DNA of 64,000 bases from Onishia taeanensis (lineage in GTDB: Bacteria; Pseudomonadota; Gammaproteobacteria; Pseudomonadales; Halomonadaceae): NCBI RefSeq assembly GCF_003268885.1, contig NZ_QLSX01000001.1, forward strand, positions 405,701-469,700, in the 5' to 3' direction. How positions within the stretch are numbered: the first letter of the stretch is position 1; each line of letters opens with the position of its first letter. Of this stretch, positions 8,241 through 18,697 are shown piece by piece. The notes below the pieces were generated by a model. The model was not told the DNA's origin. It did no database searches and worked only from the letters and a program-made list of their open reading frames with translations. A program made the translations under genes and the position numbers.

Positions 8241-9944
8241 TCAGAATTCTTCCCAGTCGTCTTCCGTCGTGGCCTTGTCACGGGTTGCCGGCACCTGGTG
8301 CGCGGCCGCCGAGCGAGTCAGCCCAGAGCGACGTTCTTCCGTACGACCAGGCGGTAGGGAGGCACTCTCAGCGGGCAATGCCTGAGGGACGCCGCCCGCC
8401 AGGCGGAAGACCGCCACCGCCTGCTCGAGACGGCTGGCCTGCTCCTCGAGAGAGGTCGCCGCCGCCGCCTGCTGCACCAGCGACGCATTCTGCTGCGTCA
8501 CCTGATCCATCTGGCCAACCGCTTGTGTGACCTGCTCGATGCCATCGCTCTGTTCCTGCGAAGCAGCCGAGATTTCATCCATGATGTCGGTCACACGCTT
8601 AACGGCATCCACCACCTCTTGCATGGTTTGCCCTGCCTGCTCGACCAGGGTGGAGCCTTGTTTGACCTGGCCCACGGAGTCATCAATCAGGGTCTTGATT
8701 TCCTTGGCTGCCGAAGCGCTACGTCCCGCCAAATTGCGAACTTCCCCCGCCACCACGGCAAAGCCTCGACCCTGCTCACCAGCCCTTGCGGCCTCGACCG
8801 AGGCATTAAGCGCCAGGATATTGGTCTGGAAGGCAATCGAATCGATGACGCCAGTGATATCGGCAATTTTCTGAGAGCTTTGCGAAATACCATGCATGGT
8901 GGTAATTACGCGATCAACCACCTCGCCCCCCTTACCCGCCGTGCTCGACGCTTCGAGCGCAAGACCGCTGGCCTGACGCGCGTTGTCGGCATTCTGCTTA
9001 ACAGTGGTGGTCAGCTCTTCCATGCTGGAAGCGGTCTGCTGAAGCGAAGCCGCCTGTTCTTCGGTGCGCGATGACAGGTCGGCGTTGCCGCTGGCGATCT
9101 CGCGCGTACCCACATGAATCGAGCTGCTGCTCTCACGGACCGTACCCACCGTCTTGGAAGGCCCCTGCTGCATATCGCGCATGGCGGCGAACAGCTTACC
9201 AATCTCGTTTCGGGTGGTGGCGCGGATGTCTTCGGTGAGATCCGCCTTGGCGATACGCTCAAGAGTGACCACCGCAGAGTTCAGCGGCTGGATGACGATG
9301 CTGCGCAGTGCCACATAGATCAGCACGAGAATAGCGGCCGTAATCAGCAAGGCAGCAAGACCGATACGCTCATATAGCGTCGTGCTGTGCTCATAGTCTG
9401 CCATCAGATTATCGCCACGCTCACCGGCATAGCGCACGAAGTCCGTTATCCCTTTATCGGCGGCTTCGTTTAGGCCGGTCAAGCGCTCCTGCAGGCTCCG
9501 GTACCGGTCGAGATCACCTGCCAGCAAGGCCTCAGACTGTTGGCGCACAGCACCCAAGTAGTTGCCAAAGTCCTCACTGATGCGCTCGGTAAGTGCCTTG
9601 CCTCGAGACTTGCTGGGGACAGCAGAGAAATTATCGAAACGGTCTTCGGCACGATCGATCTGATCGCCGATTTGCGCGAGTCTCTGATCTTGGTTCTCTC
9701 TGTCTTGCACCAGCTTCGCATACGCGACCGCGATATCGACTCGCGCACCGCTCAACAAGGCATCTGCACGGTTGATTTCGTTGAGCTGCGAGACATTGAT
9801 GCGATCCATGGTCACCAGGGTCTCGTTTGCCATTCTGGCGACCCTTCCTCCAAGGCTCGAGACCAGAAGAATGAGCAAGGCAAACAACACCAGAACGGAC
9901 GCCATCGCGTTTTTGATACTGATATTGCGAAAGAAGGACATCAT
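8241..9944 (-). CDS. Methyl-accepting chemotaxis protein, Tar/Tsr-like (MCP 1)
   Basis: 567 residues. Membrane helix at about 12-32, periplasmic four-helix-type sensor domain 35-190, second helix 194-214, HAMP 215-265, then the methylation helices and the hairpin tip ([25 protein letters not shown]). The C-terminus is DDWEEF, equivalent to the NWETF pentapeptide that tethers CheR and CheB in enteric Tar and Tsr. Ligand cannot be told from sequence. It sits between cheB and cheY, so it is expressed with the adaptation enzymes. AGGA precedes the first of two adjacent ATGs. Confidence 0.94.
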   Translation of the reverse strand: MMSFFRNISIKNAMASVLVLFALLILLVSSLGGRVARMANETLVTMDRINVSQLNEINRADALLSGARVDIAVAYAKLVQDRENQDQRLAQIGDQIDRAEDRFDNFSAVPSKSRGKALTERISEDFGNYLGAVRQQSEALLAGDLDRYRSLQERLTGLNEAADKGITDFVRYAGERGDNLMADYEHSTTLYERIGLAALLITAAILVLIYVALRSIVIQPLNSAVVTLERIAKADLTEDIRATTRNEIGKLFAAMRDMQQGPSKTVGTVRESSSSIHVGTREIASGNADLSSRTEEQAASLQQTASSMEELTTTVKQNADNARQASGLALEASSTAGKGGEVVDRVITTMHGISQSSQKIADITGVIDSIAFQTNILALNASVEAARAGEQGRGFAVVAGEVRNLAGRSASAAKEIKTLIDDSVGQVKQGSTLVEQAGQTMQEVVDAVKRVTDIMDEISAASQEQSDGIEQVTQAVGQMDQVTQQNASLVQQAAAATSLEEQASRLEQAVAVFRLAGGVPQALPAESASLPPGRTEERRSGLTRSAAAHQVPATRDKATTEDDWEEF

Positions 9945-9986
9945 GCCGTCAATTCCTGTGTAGGTGTTTGGGGCTTGCTGTGCGAA

Positions 9987-11048
9987 TCAAACACGCTGCG
10001 CACGGCCTGCTGCTGCCACCAGTTTCAGCAAACGTGGGGCGATAGCATCGAGAGGCAGCACTTCGTCGGCGGCCCCCAAGGCGATGGCTTCACGCGGCAT
10101 ACCGAATACAACGCAACTGTCCTCGTCCTGAGCCACTGTTGCGGAGCCGGCATTGCGCATGGTCAATAAACCAGCAGCACCATCCTTACCCATGCCAGTC
10201 AGCAGCACGCCTATGGCATTACGTCCGGCCTGCTGAGCTGCGGATTCGAAGAGCACATCTACCGACGGGCGGTGACGATTGACCGGAGGACCGCTATCGA
10301 GACGCACCACATAGTTGGCACCGCTCCGCGCTAACTTGAGGTGCTGATCGCCCGGAGCTATATAGGCATGGCCCGGCAAAACGCGCTCCCCGTCATGGGC
10401 TTCCTTGACGCGAATCTGGCAAAGCTTGTCTAAACGCTCGGCAAAAGATCGAGTGAAGCCGCCCGGCATGTGCTGGGTAATCAGGATCGCAGGGGCATTG
10501 GAAGGCAAAGGCTCAAGCACATTGCGAATGGCTTCGGTGCCGCCCGTTGAAGCCCCAATGATCAACAGCTTCTCACTCGACACCAATGGTGCCTTGAGCG
10601 TCTGCGGAGCCGGACGGTCCTTTTGGCGCACTTGCCGAGGACGAGAACGCGCCGCGGCACGAATTTTTTCGGCGATCAACTCGCCATAGTCCATCATGCC
10701 GCTGCGAATGCCCATGGAGGGTTTGGCCAGAAAGTCCAGCGCGCCAAGCTCAAGAGCACGCAAGGTCACTTCTGACCCCGCCTGAGTCAGCGACGAGACC
10801 ATCAGCACCGGCATGGGGCGCAGGCGCATCAGGCGCTCGAGAAAGTCCAGGCCGTCCATGCGTGGCATTTCCACGTCCAGGGTCAGTACATCTGGGTTGT
10901 GCTGCTTGATCAGATCTCGTGCCACTAACGGATCTGGTGCTACAGCCACCACTTCCATGTCAGGCTGGCTATTGATGATTTCGCTGAGCAGGTCGCGTAT
11001 CAACGCCGAATCATCGACGCAAAGCACCTTGATCCTGGCTGAGCTCAA
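9987..11048 (-). CDS. cheB: Chemotaxis methylesterase/glutamine deamidase CheB
   Basis: 353 residues. Receiver domain 1-125 with the phosphorylation site Asp58 ([12 protein letters not shown]); catalytic domain from about 155 with GASTGG (Ser167), QHMP (His193) and GMGKDGA (Asp of the triad). Removes methyl groups from receptors and is activated by CheA. The start codon is TTG at 11048; no ATG lies before the receiver domain, and AAGGAG is placed 7 bp upstream, so TTG is well supported. Follows cheR after 140 bp with no clear signal between them. Confidence 0.96.
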   Translation of the reverse strand: MSSARIKVLCVDDSALIRDLLSEIINSQPDMEVVAVAPDPLVARDLIKQHNPDVLTLDVEMPRMDGLDFLERLMRLRPMPVLMVSSLTQAGSEVTLRALELGALDFLAKPSMGIRSGMMDYGELIAEKIRAAARSRPRQVRQKDRPAPQTLKAPLVSSEKLLIIGASTGGTEAIRNVLEPLPSNAPAILITQHMPGGFTRSFAERLDKLCQIRVKEAHDGERVLPGHAYIAPGDQHLKLARSGANYVVRLDSGPPVNRHRPSVDVLFESAAQQAGRNAIGVLLTGMGKDGAAGLLTMRNAGSATVAQDEDSCVVFGMPREAIALGAADEVLPLDAIAPRLLKLVAAAGRAQRV

Positions 11049-11188
11049 GGCAAATCTCCTTTATTAAGTGCCGGCTGCCGCGACGAACGCGTCACTAGCC
11101 GGCATCTTTCATGTTATCGGCTGCCGTGAAGCCAGCTTTAGCAGCCCAATGCACCGGCAGACCACATCAGCTCACAACAGCCAGTGCA

Positions 11189-12064
11189 TCAGGCACGAGG
11201 TGACAGGGTATAAACGGTCTGGCCACGCAGCCGGAATGCATCGCTGATATAGGAAAAGTTCTCAGAATGCCCGGCGAACAGCAGGCCATCAGGCTTCAAC
11301 AGCGGGGCAAACCGCTGGAGAATCTTCGCCTGCGTCGACTTGTCGAAGTAGATCATCACGTTGCGGCAGAAGATGGCATCGAAGGGGCCTTCGATAGGCC
11401 ACCTAGGGGCAAGCAGGTTCAATGACTTGAACTCGACCATCGATGCAACTTCAGGCCGTACCCGGGCAAAACCGGCCCGCTGACCACTGCCCTTCTGAAA
11501 GAAACGCTTGATTCGCCCCTGCTCGAGCTTGGCGACCTGGTCCATGGCATAGATGCCGTCCCTTGCTCGGTTGAGCGCATCGGAGTCGATGTCGGTGGCC
11601 ACCACCTGGCACTGGTCGGCCCGTGCACCCAAGGCTTCGCGCAGCGTCATGGCAATCGAATAAGGCTCTTCACCCGTTGATGCCGCAGCACTCCAGACAC
11701 GCACGGTATCCCGCCGCTCGGCCACATGCTGGGAAAGCAGGGGAAAGTGGTGCGCCTCGCGAAAGAATGCCGTCAGGTTGGTGGTCAAGGCGTTGGTGAA
11801 GGCTTCCCATTCGCGAGCCTCTGGTTGCCGCTCGAGGCGGGCCAGATAATCACTGAAGTGAGTAAGGCCATGATGACGCAACCGCTTGGCAAGACGGCTA
11901 TAAACCATCTCGCGCTTGTGCTCAGCGAGCACGATACCCGCTCGCTGATAGATGAGTTCACGGATGCGAGTGAAATCCTTCTCGGTTAACACTAGATCCC
12001 GCTCGGCCATGGAGGTCGACCAACCTCCATGGCCGGCCGCCTCATGGGGTACGTGACTGTTCAA
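11189..12064 (-). CDS. cheR: Chemotaxis receptor methyltransferase CheR
   Basis: 291 residues from a TTG at 12064 that overlaps the stop of the Aer-like gene as TTGA. The SD-like GGGAGG lies inside the last codons of that upstream gene. Family features: N-terminal helical domain with YQRAGIVLAEHKR, TNLTAFFREAHHFP, SAM-binding SAAASTGEEPYSIAM, FCRNVMIYFD and LLFAGHSENF. The E. coli protein also has about 18 residues before the region matching MAERDLVL, which supports the upstream start over the ATG at 12010. Methylates receptor glutamates from SAM for adaptation. Confidence 0.95.
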   Translation of the reverse strand: MNSHVPHEAAGHGGWSTSMAERDLVLTEKDFTRIRELIYQRAGIVLAEHKREMVYSRLAKRLRHHGLTHFSDYLARLERQPEAREWEAFTNALTTNLTAFFREAHHFPLLSQHVAERRDTVRVWSAAASTGEEPYSIAMTLREALGARADQCQVVATDIDSDALNRARDGIYAMDQVAKLEQGRIKRFFQKGSGQRAGFARVRPEVASMVEFKSLNLLAPRWPIEGPFDAIFCRNVMIYFDKSTQAKILQRFAPLLKPDGLLFAGHSENFSYISDAFRLRGQTVYTLSPRA

Positions 12065-14259
12065 AACGCCTCCCAGTCATCGTTGGCATTCGCCAGCTGA
12101 CGATTCTGTTTCAACGCCTGATTTGAGCTACGCGAAGGTTGCTGGCTTGAGGACGAGGATGACCGCTCGCCACGACCTGAGGACTGCCCAAGCGCCGGCA
12201 TCTCGCTTACCTTATTCGGTAGCCGCTGGACTGTTTCCGCACCAACGCCGTGCAGCCGGAAAGCGGCAATGGCCGTACTCAGAATCAGGGTCTGGTGTTC
12301 AAGCTGTGAGGCGGCACGTGCCGAGGATTGCACCCGAGTGGCATTCTGCTGAGTCACCTCGTCCATCTGCGCGATCGCCTGATTGATCTGAGTAATACCG
12401 CTGCTCTGTTCCTCTGAGGCAGCGGTAATCTCGCTCATGATGTCATTGACACGCGTCGCTGCTGACACCACTTCACCGATGGCTTCTTCTGCTGATTTGA
12501 CCAGGCCGGCGCCACTGTCGATTTCCTTGGCCGAGCCAGAGATCAGGCCGCGAATCTCCTTGGACGCCGAACTGCTGCGACCGGCCAGGCTACGAACCTC
12601 TTCGGCGACCACGGCAAAGCCACGACCGTGTTCGCCAGCGCGCGCCGCCTCTACTGAAGCGTTGAGTGCCAGAATATTGGTCTGGAAGGCAATCGAATCG
12701 ATGACGTCGATAATCTCGGTCATCTTGCGCGAGCTTGCCGTAATGCGCTCCATGGTCTCGACGACCTGATTCATCAGCTCACCGGCATTGCCCACCTGGG
12801 TGGCATTCTCCACCGCGAGGGTGCTGGCCTGACGCGCATTGTCGGCGTTCTGCCTAACCGTGGCAGTCATTTCTTCCATGCTGGAGGCAGTTTGTTGCAA
12901 AGAAGCGGCCTGCTGCTCAGTGCGCGATGACAGGTCTTCGTTGCCCTGCGCGATATCGCGAGCCGCTGGCTCGACCACCGTCACGCTGCCGTTGACGTCA
13001 TCAATGATCGTGCCGAGGCTCTTGCGCATCGTATTCAGAGCAACAATCAGCCGACCGGCCTCATCATCGCGGTGCGCCGGCATGTTGGCGGCGAGATTGC
13101 CCGCGGCGATCTGCTGAGTGAACTGCATCGATTCACGCAGCGGCTTGACCAGGGCCCGAATAGTCAGCATACCCAGCAGACCAAGCAGCAGCAGCCCGAC
13201 AGCCAGCAACGCCCCCAGAATGAAGATCATCTGCTGCTGATCGGCCTCAGCCAGCTCGGCTATGCTGGCAGCATGTGCCTGCTTGTCGGCCACCAGGTCA
13301 TTGATGGTATTGGAGAGCTCGTCTCCCTTGGGGCGCAACACCTCGTTGAAGGCGACATAGGCCTTGTAAAAATCACCCGAGTCGAGCGTTTCTACCGCGG
13401 CATTCAGCCCCTCATCGATATAGACATCGAGACCGTCGGCGAATGTCTGCTCTGTGGCCGAGAGGTTGGCACTATCACCGACGAAATCGCCCCAGGCACC
13501 TTCGAGTTTTGTCACCAGTTCACCGATCGTCACCTTGAGACTGGCCACATCGGCAGACATCGGGTTACTGACAGGTCCATCGAGCCGGTCACGCCCCTGG
13601 GTCATCAGCTGTTCAATACGCTGTAATCGCGCCACGTCTTCCAGGCCGTCCTGATTGATCTCATTGAGTCGCTCGCCGGCAACGTTGAGACTAAAAAGCC
13701 CCAGGCCACCGCTGGCCACCAGCAGTAATGCCGAAACACCAACCATGGTCGTCAAGCGCGAGCGCATACTGCGCAGATTGATTTGCCGGAGCCGACTCAG
13801 CACGCCTCGACGACGCAATCGGCCGCGATCGAGTGTCAGGTGCTTGCCCCGCCCCTCGCGGATCAGCGCATAACTTCGCTCCGCTTCCTCGATAGCCTCG
13901 CGTTCCGCCTTAACCCTTAGTGAGGCATAGCCAACGAGCTCACCGTCCTCAATGATCGGAGTGACACTGGCATGAACCCAGTAATGATCCCCATCCTTAC
14001 GGCGGTTCTTGACCAGCCCTGCCCAGCTCTCCCCTGCCTTGAGGGTCTCCCACATGTTGGCGAAGGCTTCCACCGGCATGTCGGGATGGCGCACCAAGTT
14101 GTGCGGCGACCCTAGCAACTCTTCCTGGGAGAAGCCGCTGATCTTGATGAAAGCCGGGTTGGCATAGGTGATGCGTCCCTTGGTATCCGTTCTCGAGATC
14201 AGGAAGTCATCTTCTTTCAGCTCTACTTCCCGCTGCGTGACAGGTTGGTTATTGCGCAT
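12061..14259 (-). CDS. PAS-containing chemoreceptor, Aer-like (MCP 2)
   Basis: 732 residues. N-terminal PAS domain (about 18-125: SRTDTKGRITYANPAFIKISGF, HNLVRHPDMP, GLVKNRRKDGDHYWV), the pattern of FAD-binding Aer redox sensors. Unlike E. coli Aer, two membrane helices (about 169-191 and 344-368) enclose a periplasmic domain of about 150 residues, so it may sense both cytoplasmic energy state and an outside signal. HAMP and the standard signalling tip follow; C-terminus DDWEAF is a CheR/CheB tether. GGGGGAAG precedes the ATG. FAD binding is inferred, not shown. Confidence 0.92.
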   Translation of the reverse strand: MRNNQPVTQREVELKEDDFLISRTDTKGRITYANPAFIKISGFSQEELLGSPHNLVRHPDMPVEAFANMWETLKAGESWAGLVKNRRKDGDHYWVHASVTPIIEDGELVGYASLRVKAEREAIEEAERSYALIREGRGKHLTLDRGRLRRRGVLSRLRQINLRSMRSRLTTMVGVSALLLVASGGLGLFSLNVAGERLNEINQDGLEDVARLQRIEQLMTQGRDRLDGPVSNPMSADVASLKVTIGELVTKLEGAWGDFVGDSANLSATEQTFADGLDVYIDEGLNAAVETLDSGDFYKAYVAFNEVLRPKGDELSNTINDLVADKQAHAASIAELAEADQQQMIFILGALLAVGLLLLGLLGMLTIRALVKPLRESMQFTQQIAAGNLAANMPAHRDDEAGRLIVALNTMRKSLGTIIDDVNGSVTVVEPAARDIAQGNEDLSSRTEQQAASLQQTASSMEEMTATVRQNADNARQASTLAVENATQVGNAGELMNQVVETMERITASSRKMTEIIDVIDSIAFQTNILALNASVEAARAGEHGRGFAVVAEEVRSLAGRSSSASKEIRGLISGSAKEIDSGAGLVKSAEEAIGEVVSAATRVNDIMSEITAASEEQSSGITQINQAIAQMDEVTQQNATRVQSSARAASQLEHQTLILSTAIAAFRLHGVGAETVQRLPNKVSEMPALGQSSGRGERSSSSSSQQPSRSSNQALKQNRQLANANDDWEAF

Positions 14260-14276
14260 CTCTTCCCCCTTGCATT

Positions 14277-14292
14277 GGACCCTGCAGGGTCC
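14277..14292. repeat. Perfect 16-bp palindrome between two receptor genes
   Basis: GGACCCTGCAGGGTCC reads the same on both strands and lies 18 bp upstream of the Aer-like gene. It has no loop and no T-tract, so it does not look like a terminator; it could be a protein-binding site or chance. Confidence 0.4.
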
Positions 14293-14356
14293 TGACAGAC
14301 TTGGTTGTTATATTCAGATTCAACGAGTTGAAGCGGTACCAGGCAGTTCTCATCGC

Positions 14357-15658
14357 CTAGAATGACGACCAGTCGTCGTCAGGCAACGCCGAGGACCTGG
14401 ACGTCCGATTCGGTTGCTGACCAGGCTTGCCGATGAGCTGAGGCATCCAGCGTGCGAGCTCGGCGTCATCGTCGTGCCGATGATTCCGTGTCGCATGGTC
14501 GGTGCTAAAAGCAGGTGCCGATTCGCTTGCCTGGCTGCCAAGACGGAAGGTCGCAACGGCCGTTCGCAGCTGCTCGGCCTCTCGCTCCAGCTCGCTGGCG
14601 GCATTGGCTGCCTGCTCGACCAGCACCGCGTTCTGCTGCGTCACCTGATCCATCTGAGTCACTGCCTGGTTAACCTGACCGATGCCATTACTCTGCTCTT
14701 GGGAGGCAGCAGCAATTTCATCCATGATGTCGCTGACGCGCTGAACGGCGGATACGATCGCCTCCATGGTCTGGCCCGCGCGATCCACGAGCGCCGTCCC
14801 TTCTGTTACGCGGGCCACCGAGGCTTCGATCAGGCTGCGAATCTCCTTTGACGCCCCGCTACTGCGGCCGGCTAAGTTGCGCACTTCCTCAGCAACGACG
14901 GCAAAGCCGCGGCCATGCTCGCCAGCCCGCGCCGCCTCGACCGATGCATTGAGAGCCAGGATATTGGTCTGAAAGGCGATCGAGTCGATCACCTTGATGA
15001 TCTCGCTGACCTGATGTGAGCTGTCATTGATGCCGCGCATGGTGCCCACCACCTCGCTTACCACCTCACCGCCGCGACGCGCGGTCTGGGAAGCCTCAAC
15101 AGCCAACTGACTGGCCTGGCGAGCATTATCGGCATTCTGGCTAACCGTAGAGGTCAACTCTTCCATGCTCGAGGCCGTTTCCTGCAGAGAAGCGGCCTGC
15201 TGCTCGGTCCGAGATGACAGGTCGGTGTTGCCCAGCGAAATTTCCTGCGAATGGCGGTGTATGGTCTGGCCACCTTGGCGAACTTTGCCGACGGTAAGCC
15301 CAATACTTTGCTGCATGTGATCCATCGCCGCGAAAAGACGACCAATCTCGTTATTTCCTCGCTGCTCGACGGCCCCCGATAAATCCCCCTTGGCCATGCG
15401 CTCGAAATGCCCGACCGCCCGTTCCAGCGGACGGATAACGTTCACCGTTACACCCCACAGCACCAAGGCAATGGTGATGAACGTCACGCCTAATACGAGA
15501 AAGATGCCGCCCTCGACCAATGGGGCTTTATCGGCCTCCGATCCCAGGTCACTAACGGCATAGAACCCAAGCGCACTGAGCACGAGAATCAGGCTGGAGA
15601 ACATCACCAACACCAGCCCCCAGCTCATCCGCACCGTCATATTGTCAATTAACTTCAT
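14357..15658 (-). CDS. Methyl-accepting chemotaxis protein lacking a periplasmic sensor domain (MCP 3)
   Basis: 433 residues. Two membrane helices (about 13-34 and 50-72) are joined by a loop of only about 15 residues ([15 protein letters not shown]), so the usual ligand-binding domain is absent. HAMP at about 75-125, methylation helices and the canonical tip follow, and the protein ends DDDWSSF, a likely CheR/CheB tether. It is the first gene of the receptor-cheRBYZ operon and lies about 220 bp below a sigma-28 promoter. GGGAAGAGG precedes the ATG. It must sense through the membrane, a partner protein or other receptors in the array. Confidence 0.92.
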   Translation of the reverse strand: MKLIDNMTVRMSWGLVLVMFSSLILVLSALGFYAVSDLGSEADKAPLVEGGIFLVLGVTFITIALVLWGVTVNVIRPLERAVGHFERMAKGDLSGAVEQRGNNEIGRLFAAMDHMQQSIGLTVGKVRQGGQTIHRHSQEISLGNTDLSSRTEQQAASLQETASSMEELTSTVSQNADNARQASQLAVEASQTARRGGEVVSEVVGTMRGINDSSHQVSEIIKVIDSIAFQTNILALNASVEAARAGEHGRGFAVVAEEVRNLAGRSSGASKEIRSLIEASVARVTEGTALVDRAGQTMEAIVSAVQRVSDIMDEIAAASQEQSNGIGQVNQAVTQMDQVTQQNAVLVEQAANAASELEREAEQLRTAVATFRLGSQASESAPAFSTDHATRNHRHDDDAELARWMPQLIGKPGQQPNRTSRSSALPDDDWSSF

Positions 15659-15878
15659 GAACCCCTCTTCCCTTCAATGGCGTCATACCGCTCTCACGCC
15701 GTCCTTAATTGAGCGTCGCCACCGCCCCCGTAGGCCGGCAGCCACAACCCTCGCCGTGTCGTCAGGGCGAAATGATGGGGCGGTTGTTGTAGTTATTATC
15801 TTGCTAATATTATTTTTCTAACAATTCGCTCATGAATAAACTCGTCACATGTCGAACGTACTATCTAAACTAAAGGGA

Positions 15879-15906
15879 TTATCGGCCGGAGGCGGGCAGG
15901 TCTTTA
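15879..15906 (-). promoter_or_regulatory. Sigma-28 (FliA) promoter of the receptor-cheRBYZ operon
   Basis: On the minus strand TAAA (15903-15906) is followed after 16 bp by a perfect GCCGATAA (15886-15879). The consensus is TAAA-N15-GCCGATAA, so the spacer is 1 bp long but the -10 is ideal. It lies in an AT-rich leader about 220 bp before the start of MCP 3 and after the terminator of the mot-che operon. Confidence 0.8.
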
Positions 15907-15938
15907 GGCAGGAAGCGCAAGGCGCGAAAAAAAATGCA

Positions 15939-15973
15939 ACAAAACAGCATCGCCCGACAGTGGCCGGGCGATG
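15939..15973 (-). terminator. Intrinsic terminator downstream of cheW
   Basis: A perfect 9-bp stem (CATCGCCCG at 15948-15956, CGGGCGATG at 15965-15973) with an 8-nt loop. On the minus strand it is followed by CTGTTTTGTTGC and a second T-run. It ends the motA-motB-cheA-cheW operon 22 bp after cheW. Confidence 0.8.
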
Positions 15974-15995
15974 AAAGTGACAATATCAGGCAACA

Positions 15996-16490
15996 TCAGG
16001 CGTCGATGGTATCCACCAGCGCCATTTCCTCACTGGTCAACAGCTTGTCGATATCGACCAATACCAGCATGCGATCTTCGAGGCTGCCAAGACCGCTCAA
16101 ATAATCGGAAGACAAGGAAACCCCAAACTCCGGAGCCGGCTTGATCTGCTCAGGCGTCAGCGTCATCACGTCGGAGACCCCATCCACAACGATACCGACG
16201 ATCCGCTCGCCTACATTGACAACGATCACCACCGTCTGGCCGCCGTACTCGACATTTTCCAGGTGGAACTTGATGCGCAGATCAACGATCGGAACGATCA
16301 CACCGCGCAGGTTGGTCACCCCTTTGATGAAGTCCGGCGCATTGGCAATGCGCGTGACATTCTCATAGCCGCGAATCTCCTGCACCTTGAGAATATCGAT
16401 GGCATATTCTTCATCACCCAGTGAAAACACCAGGAACTCACGGCTATGTGCCTCTGTAGCAGCAGCACTGGCGGCATTCAGGTCTGTCAT
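15996..16490 (-). CDS. cheW: Chemotaxis coupling protein CheW
   Basis: 164 residues, single CheW domain: [34 protein letters not shown] and [11 protein letters not shown] are the SH3-like subdomain signatures. Links receptors to CheA in the array. The ATG overlaps the cheA TAA by one base (TAATG), indicating coupled translation. Last gene of the motA-motB-cheA-cheW operon. Confidence 0.97.
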   Translation of the reverse strand: MTDLNAASAAATEAHSREFLVFSLGDEEYAIDILKVQEIRGYENVTRIANAPDFIKGVTNLRGVIVPIVDLRIKFHLENVEYGGQTVVIVVNVGERIVGIVVDGVSDVMTLTPEQIKPAPEFGVSLSSDYLSGLGSLEDRMLVLVDIDKLLTSEEMALVDTIDA

Positions 16491-18658
16491 TATACTTCTA
16501 CCTCCTTGGCAGGCGTGGTCTGGCGACGGGCGCTCTGCGCCTCTCTCTTGGTACGGCTCAGGCGATGCAGGTCAGTGACATCTAGGATCAAGGCCACGCT
16601 GCCATCGCCGAGTATGGTGGCCGCGGACACGCCGGGCACCTTGCGATAATTGGTTTCCAGGTTCTTGACCACCACTTGCTGCTGGCCGATCAAGTCATCC
16701 ACCAGCAACGCATAACGGCGACCTTCGCCCTGCACGATCACGGCAATGCAATCGGTCGGCTCGGTCTCGGCTTCGGACACGTCTAGGGCCTGATGAACGG
16801 CGACAACCGGTAGGTACTCATCTCGCACCTTCATCACCACGTCATCACCGGCCATGGCATAAATGTCTTCCTTGCGCGGCTGAAGTGACTCCAGCACCGT
16901 ACCGAGGGGAAGAATAAACATCTCCTTCCCGACTTTGATGGACATGCCATCAAGGATTGCCAGGGTGAGCGGCAACACGATGCGGGTTGTGGTGCCCTGC
17001 CCCTGACGAGACTGAATCTCGACATGACCACCCATAGCCTGGATGTTGCGCTTGACCACATCCATGCCGACACCGCGCCCCGAGACATCACTGACCTGAT
17101 CAGCGGTAGAAAAACCGGGCGCGAAGATCAGCTGCCAGACATCGTCATCACTCATGTTCTCAGCGGTGGGAACGCCGTTGGCCTCAGCCTTGGCCAGCAA
17201 CTTCTCTCGATTCAGGCCAGCGCCATCGTCTTTAACCTCAATCAGGATATTACCGCCCTGATGTTGTGCAGAGAGAGTCAGACGTCCGGTACGAGACTTG
17301 CCTGCCGCCTCGCGCTTATCCGGAGACTCGATGCCGTGATCAAGGCTATTACGGACCAGGTGCGTTAGCGGGTCGATAATGCGCTCGGTGAGGCTCTTGT
17401 CGAGCTCAGTGGACTCACCCTCAGTGACCAGCTCCACATTCTTGTCGAGCTTGGCGGCGAGGTCTCGCACCAGCCGCGGGAAGCGACTGAAGACATAGTC
17501 CATCGGCACCATACGGATCGACATGACGGCCTCTTGCAGGTCACGCGCATTGCGCTGCAGAAGACTCATGCCATTGACCAATGAACCAGCCTGAGTCGCA
17601 TCCATTTCACTGACGGTCTGATCCAGCATCGACTGGGTAATGATCAGCTCACCGACCAGGTTGATGATCTGATCGACCTTGTTGACCGGCACGCGAATCG
17701 AAGACTCACCCCCACTCGCGGCCTTGGCTTTGGCCTTGGCTTTATCCTGCGCTTTGGCGGCAGGCTTACCGGACTCCGCCTTGGCCGGTTGCTCAGGCGT
17801 CTTTTCCGGTGGTTTTGCTGTCACCTCACCTTGTTGCTGACCACCTTTTTCAGACTCTTCCTCTGACTTAGCCGAGCCTGACGTAGGCTCGGCTTCTGAA
17901 ACGCCGGCCGCTGGGTCGCCAGCCGCTGGGTCGCCAGCCGCCGGGGCGCCGGCCGCAACTATTTCGAGCTGCTCGGGCTCGACGATGAAGCACATCACCA
18001 TTTCGATATCATCGACGCTGGTCGAGGTCTCCAGCAGCACCTCGTAGCGACTGCTGTCACCGCGACGCTCGATGATTTCACCAAAGTTGGCCAGCTCCTC
18101 GACCAGCAGCTCCCGATCCTTGTCGGCGATACCCAGCAACGCGATATTCAGCCGACCCTCTGCACTGCCATCGCTTGCGCCAGACGACTCGCTCTCAGGC
18201 TGGGGATTCCGCTCAGGCTCAGCTTTGGCTGCTGGTGCAGCTCCCGGCGCATCATGACCGACCTTCTTGCCCATCTCATCAAGAGCAAGTTGTTTTAAGG
18301 TCTGACAGATGCGCTCGAAGGCTTCAGGGTCGGGTTCATCACCCTGTCGATAGGCATCAAGTTGATCGTGCAGCATATCCTTGGCTTCCAAAAAGGTGTC
18401 GACGATATCTCTGCGTAGCACCAGCTCGCCGTGACGCGTGTAATCGAGCAGGTTCTCGAGCAGATGGGTAGTGTGCTGCAAGACATCGAAGCCGAAAGTG
18501 CCGGCACCACCCTTTATTGAATGCGCCGCTCGAAAGATCGCATTTAGCTGTTCTGGATCGGGCTCGTCGACATCCAGCTCAAGCAGATGCCTCTCCATAT
18601 CACCGAGCAGCTCTTCGGCTTCTTCAAAGAATGTTTCGTAAAATTCACTGATATCCAT
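16490..18658 (-). CDS. cheA: Chemotaxis histidine kinase CheA
   Basis: 722 residues from the ATG at 18658 ([11 protein letters not shown], as in enterics). P1 domain with phosphorylated His46 ([15 protein letters not shown]); P2 CheY/CheB-binding domain around 175-245; P3 dimerisation helix pair; P4 kinase with N box [24 protein letters not shown]5 CheW-like regulatory domain to the end. The long P2-P3 linker is Ala/Pro/Glu/Lys-rich and contains a three-copy 15-bp tandem repeat (AAGDP). Phosphorylates CheY and CheB. An upstream in-frame ATG at 18679 would add seven residues. Confidence 0.97.
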   Translation of the reverse strand: MDISEFYETFFEEAEELLGDMERHLLELDVDEPDPEQLNAIFRAAHSIKGGAGTFGFDVLQHTTHLLENLLDYTRHGELVLRRDIVDTFLEAKDMLHDQLDAYRQGDEPDPEAFERICQTLKQLALDEMGKKVGHDAPGAAPAAKAEPERNPQPESESSGASDGSAEGRLNIALLGIADKDRELLVEELANFGEIIERRGDSSRYEVLLETSTSVDDIEMVMCFIVEPEQLEIVAAGAPAAGDPAAGDPAAGVSEAEPTSGSAKSEEESEKGGQQQGEVTAKPPEKTPEQPAKAESGKPAAKAQDKAKAKAKAASGGESSIRVPVNKVDQIINLVGELIITQSMLDQTVSEMDATQAGSLVNGMSLLQRNARDLQEAVMSIRMVPMDYVFSRFPRLVRDLAAKLDKNVELVTEGESTELDKSLTERIIDPLTHLVRNSLDHGIESPDKREAAGKSRTGRLTLSAQHQGGNILIEVKDDGAGLNREKLLAKAEANGVPTAENMSDDDVWQLIFAPGFSTADQVSDVSGRGVGMDVVKRNIQAMGGHVEIQSRQGQGTTTRIVLPLTLAILDGMSIKVGKEMFILPLGTVLESLQPRKEDIYAMAGDDVVMKVRDEYLPVVAVHQALDVSEAETEPTDCIAVIVQGEGRRYALLVDDLIGQQQVVVKNLETNYRKVPGVSAATILGDGSVALILDVTDLHRLSRTKREAQSARRQTTPAKEVEV
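17906..17950. repeat. 15-bp tandem repeat, three copies, inside cheA
   Basis: Units GGCCGCTGGGTCGCC, AGCCGCTGGGTCGCC and AGCCGCCGGGGCGCC encode repeated AAGDP in the flexible linker before the CheA dimerisation domain. In-frame copy change would only alter linker length. Confidence 0.85.
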
Positions 18659-18697
18659 GTTCGTCCCCGAACTGATCATATAACCGGCCGACAGGAG

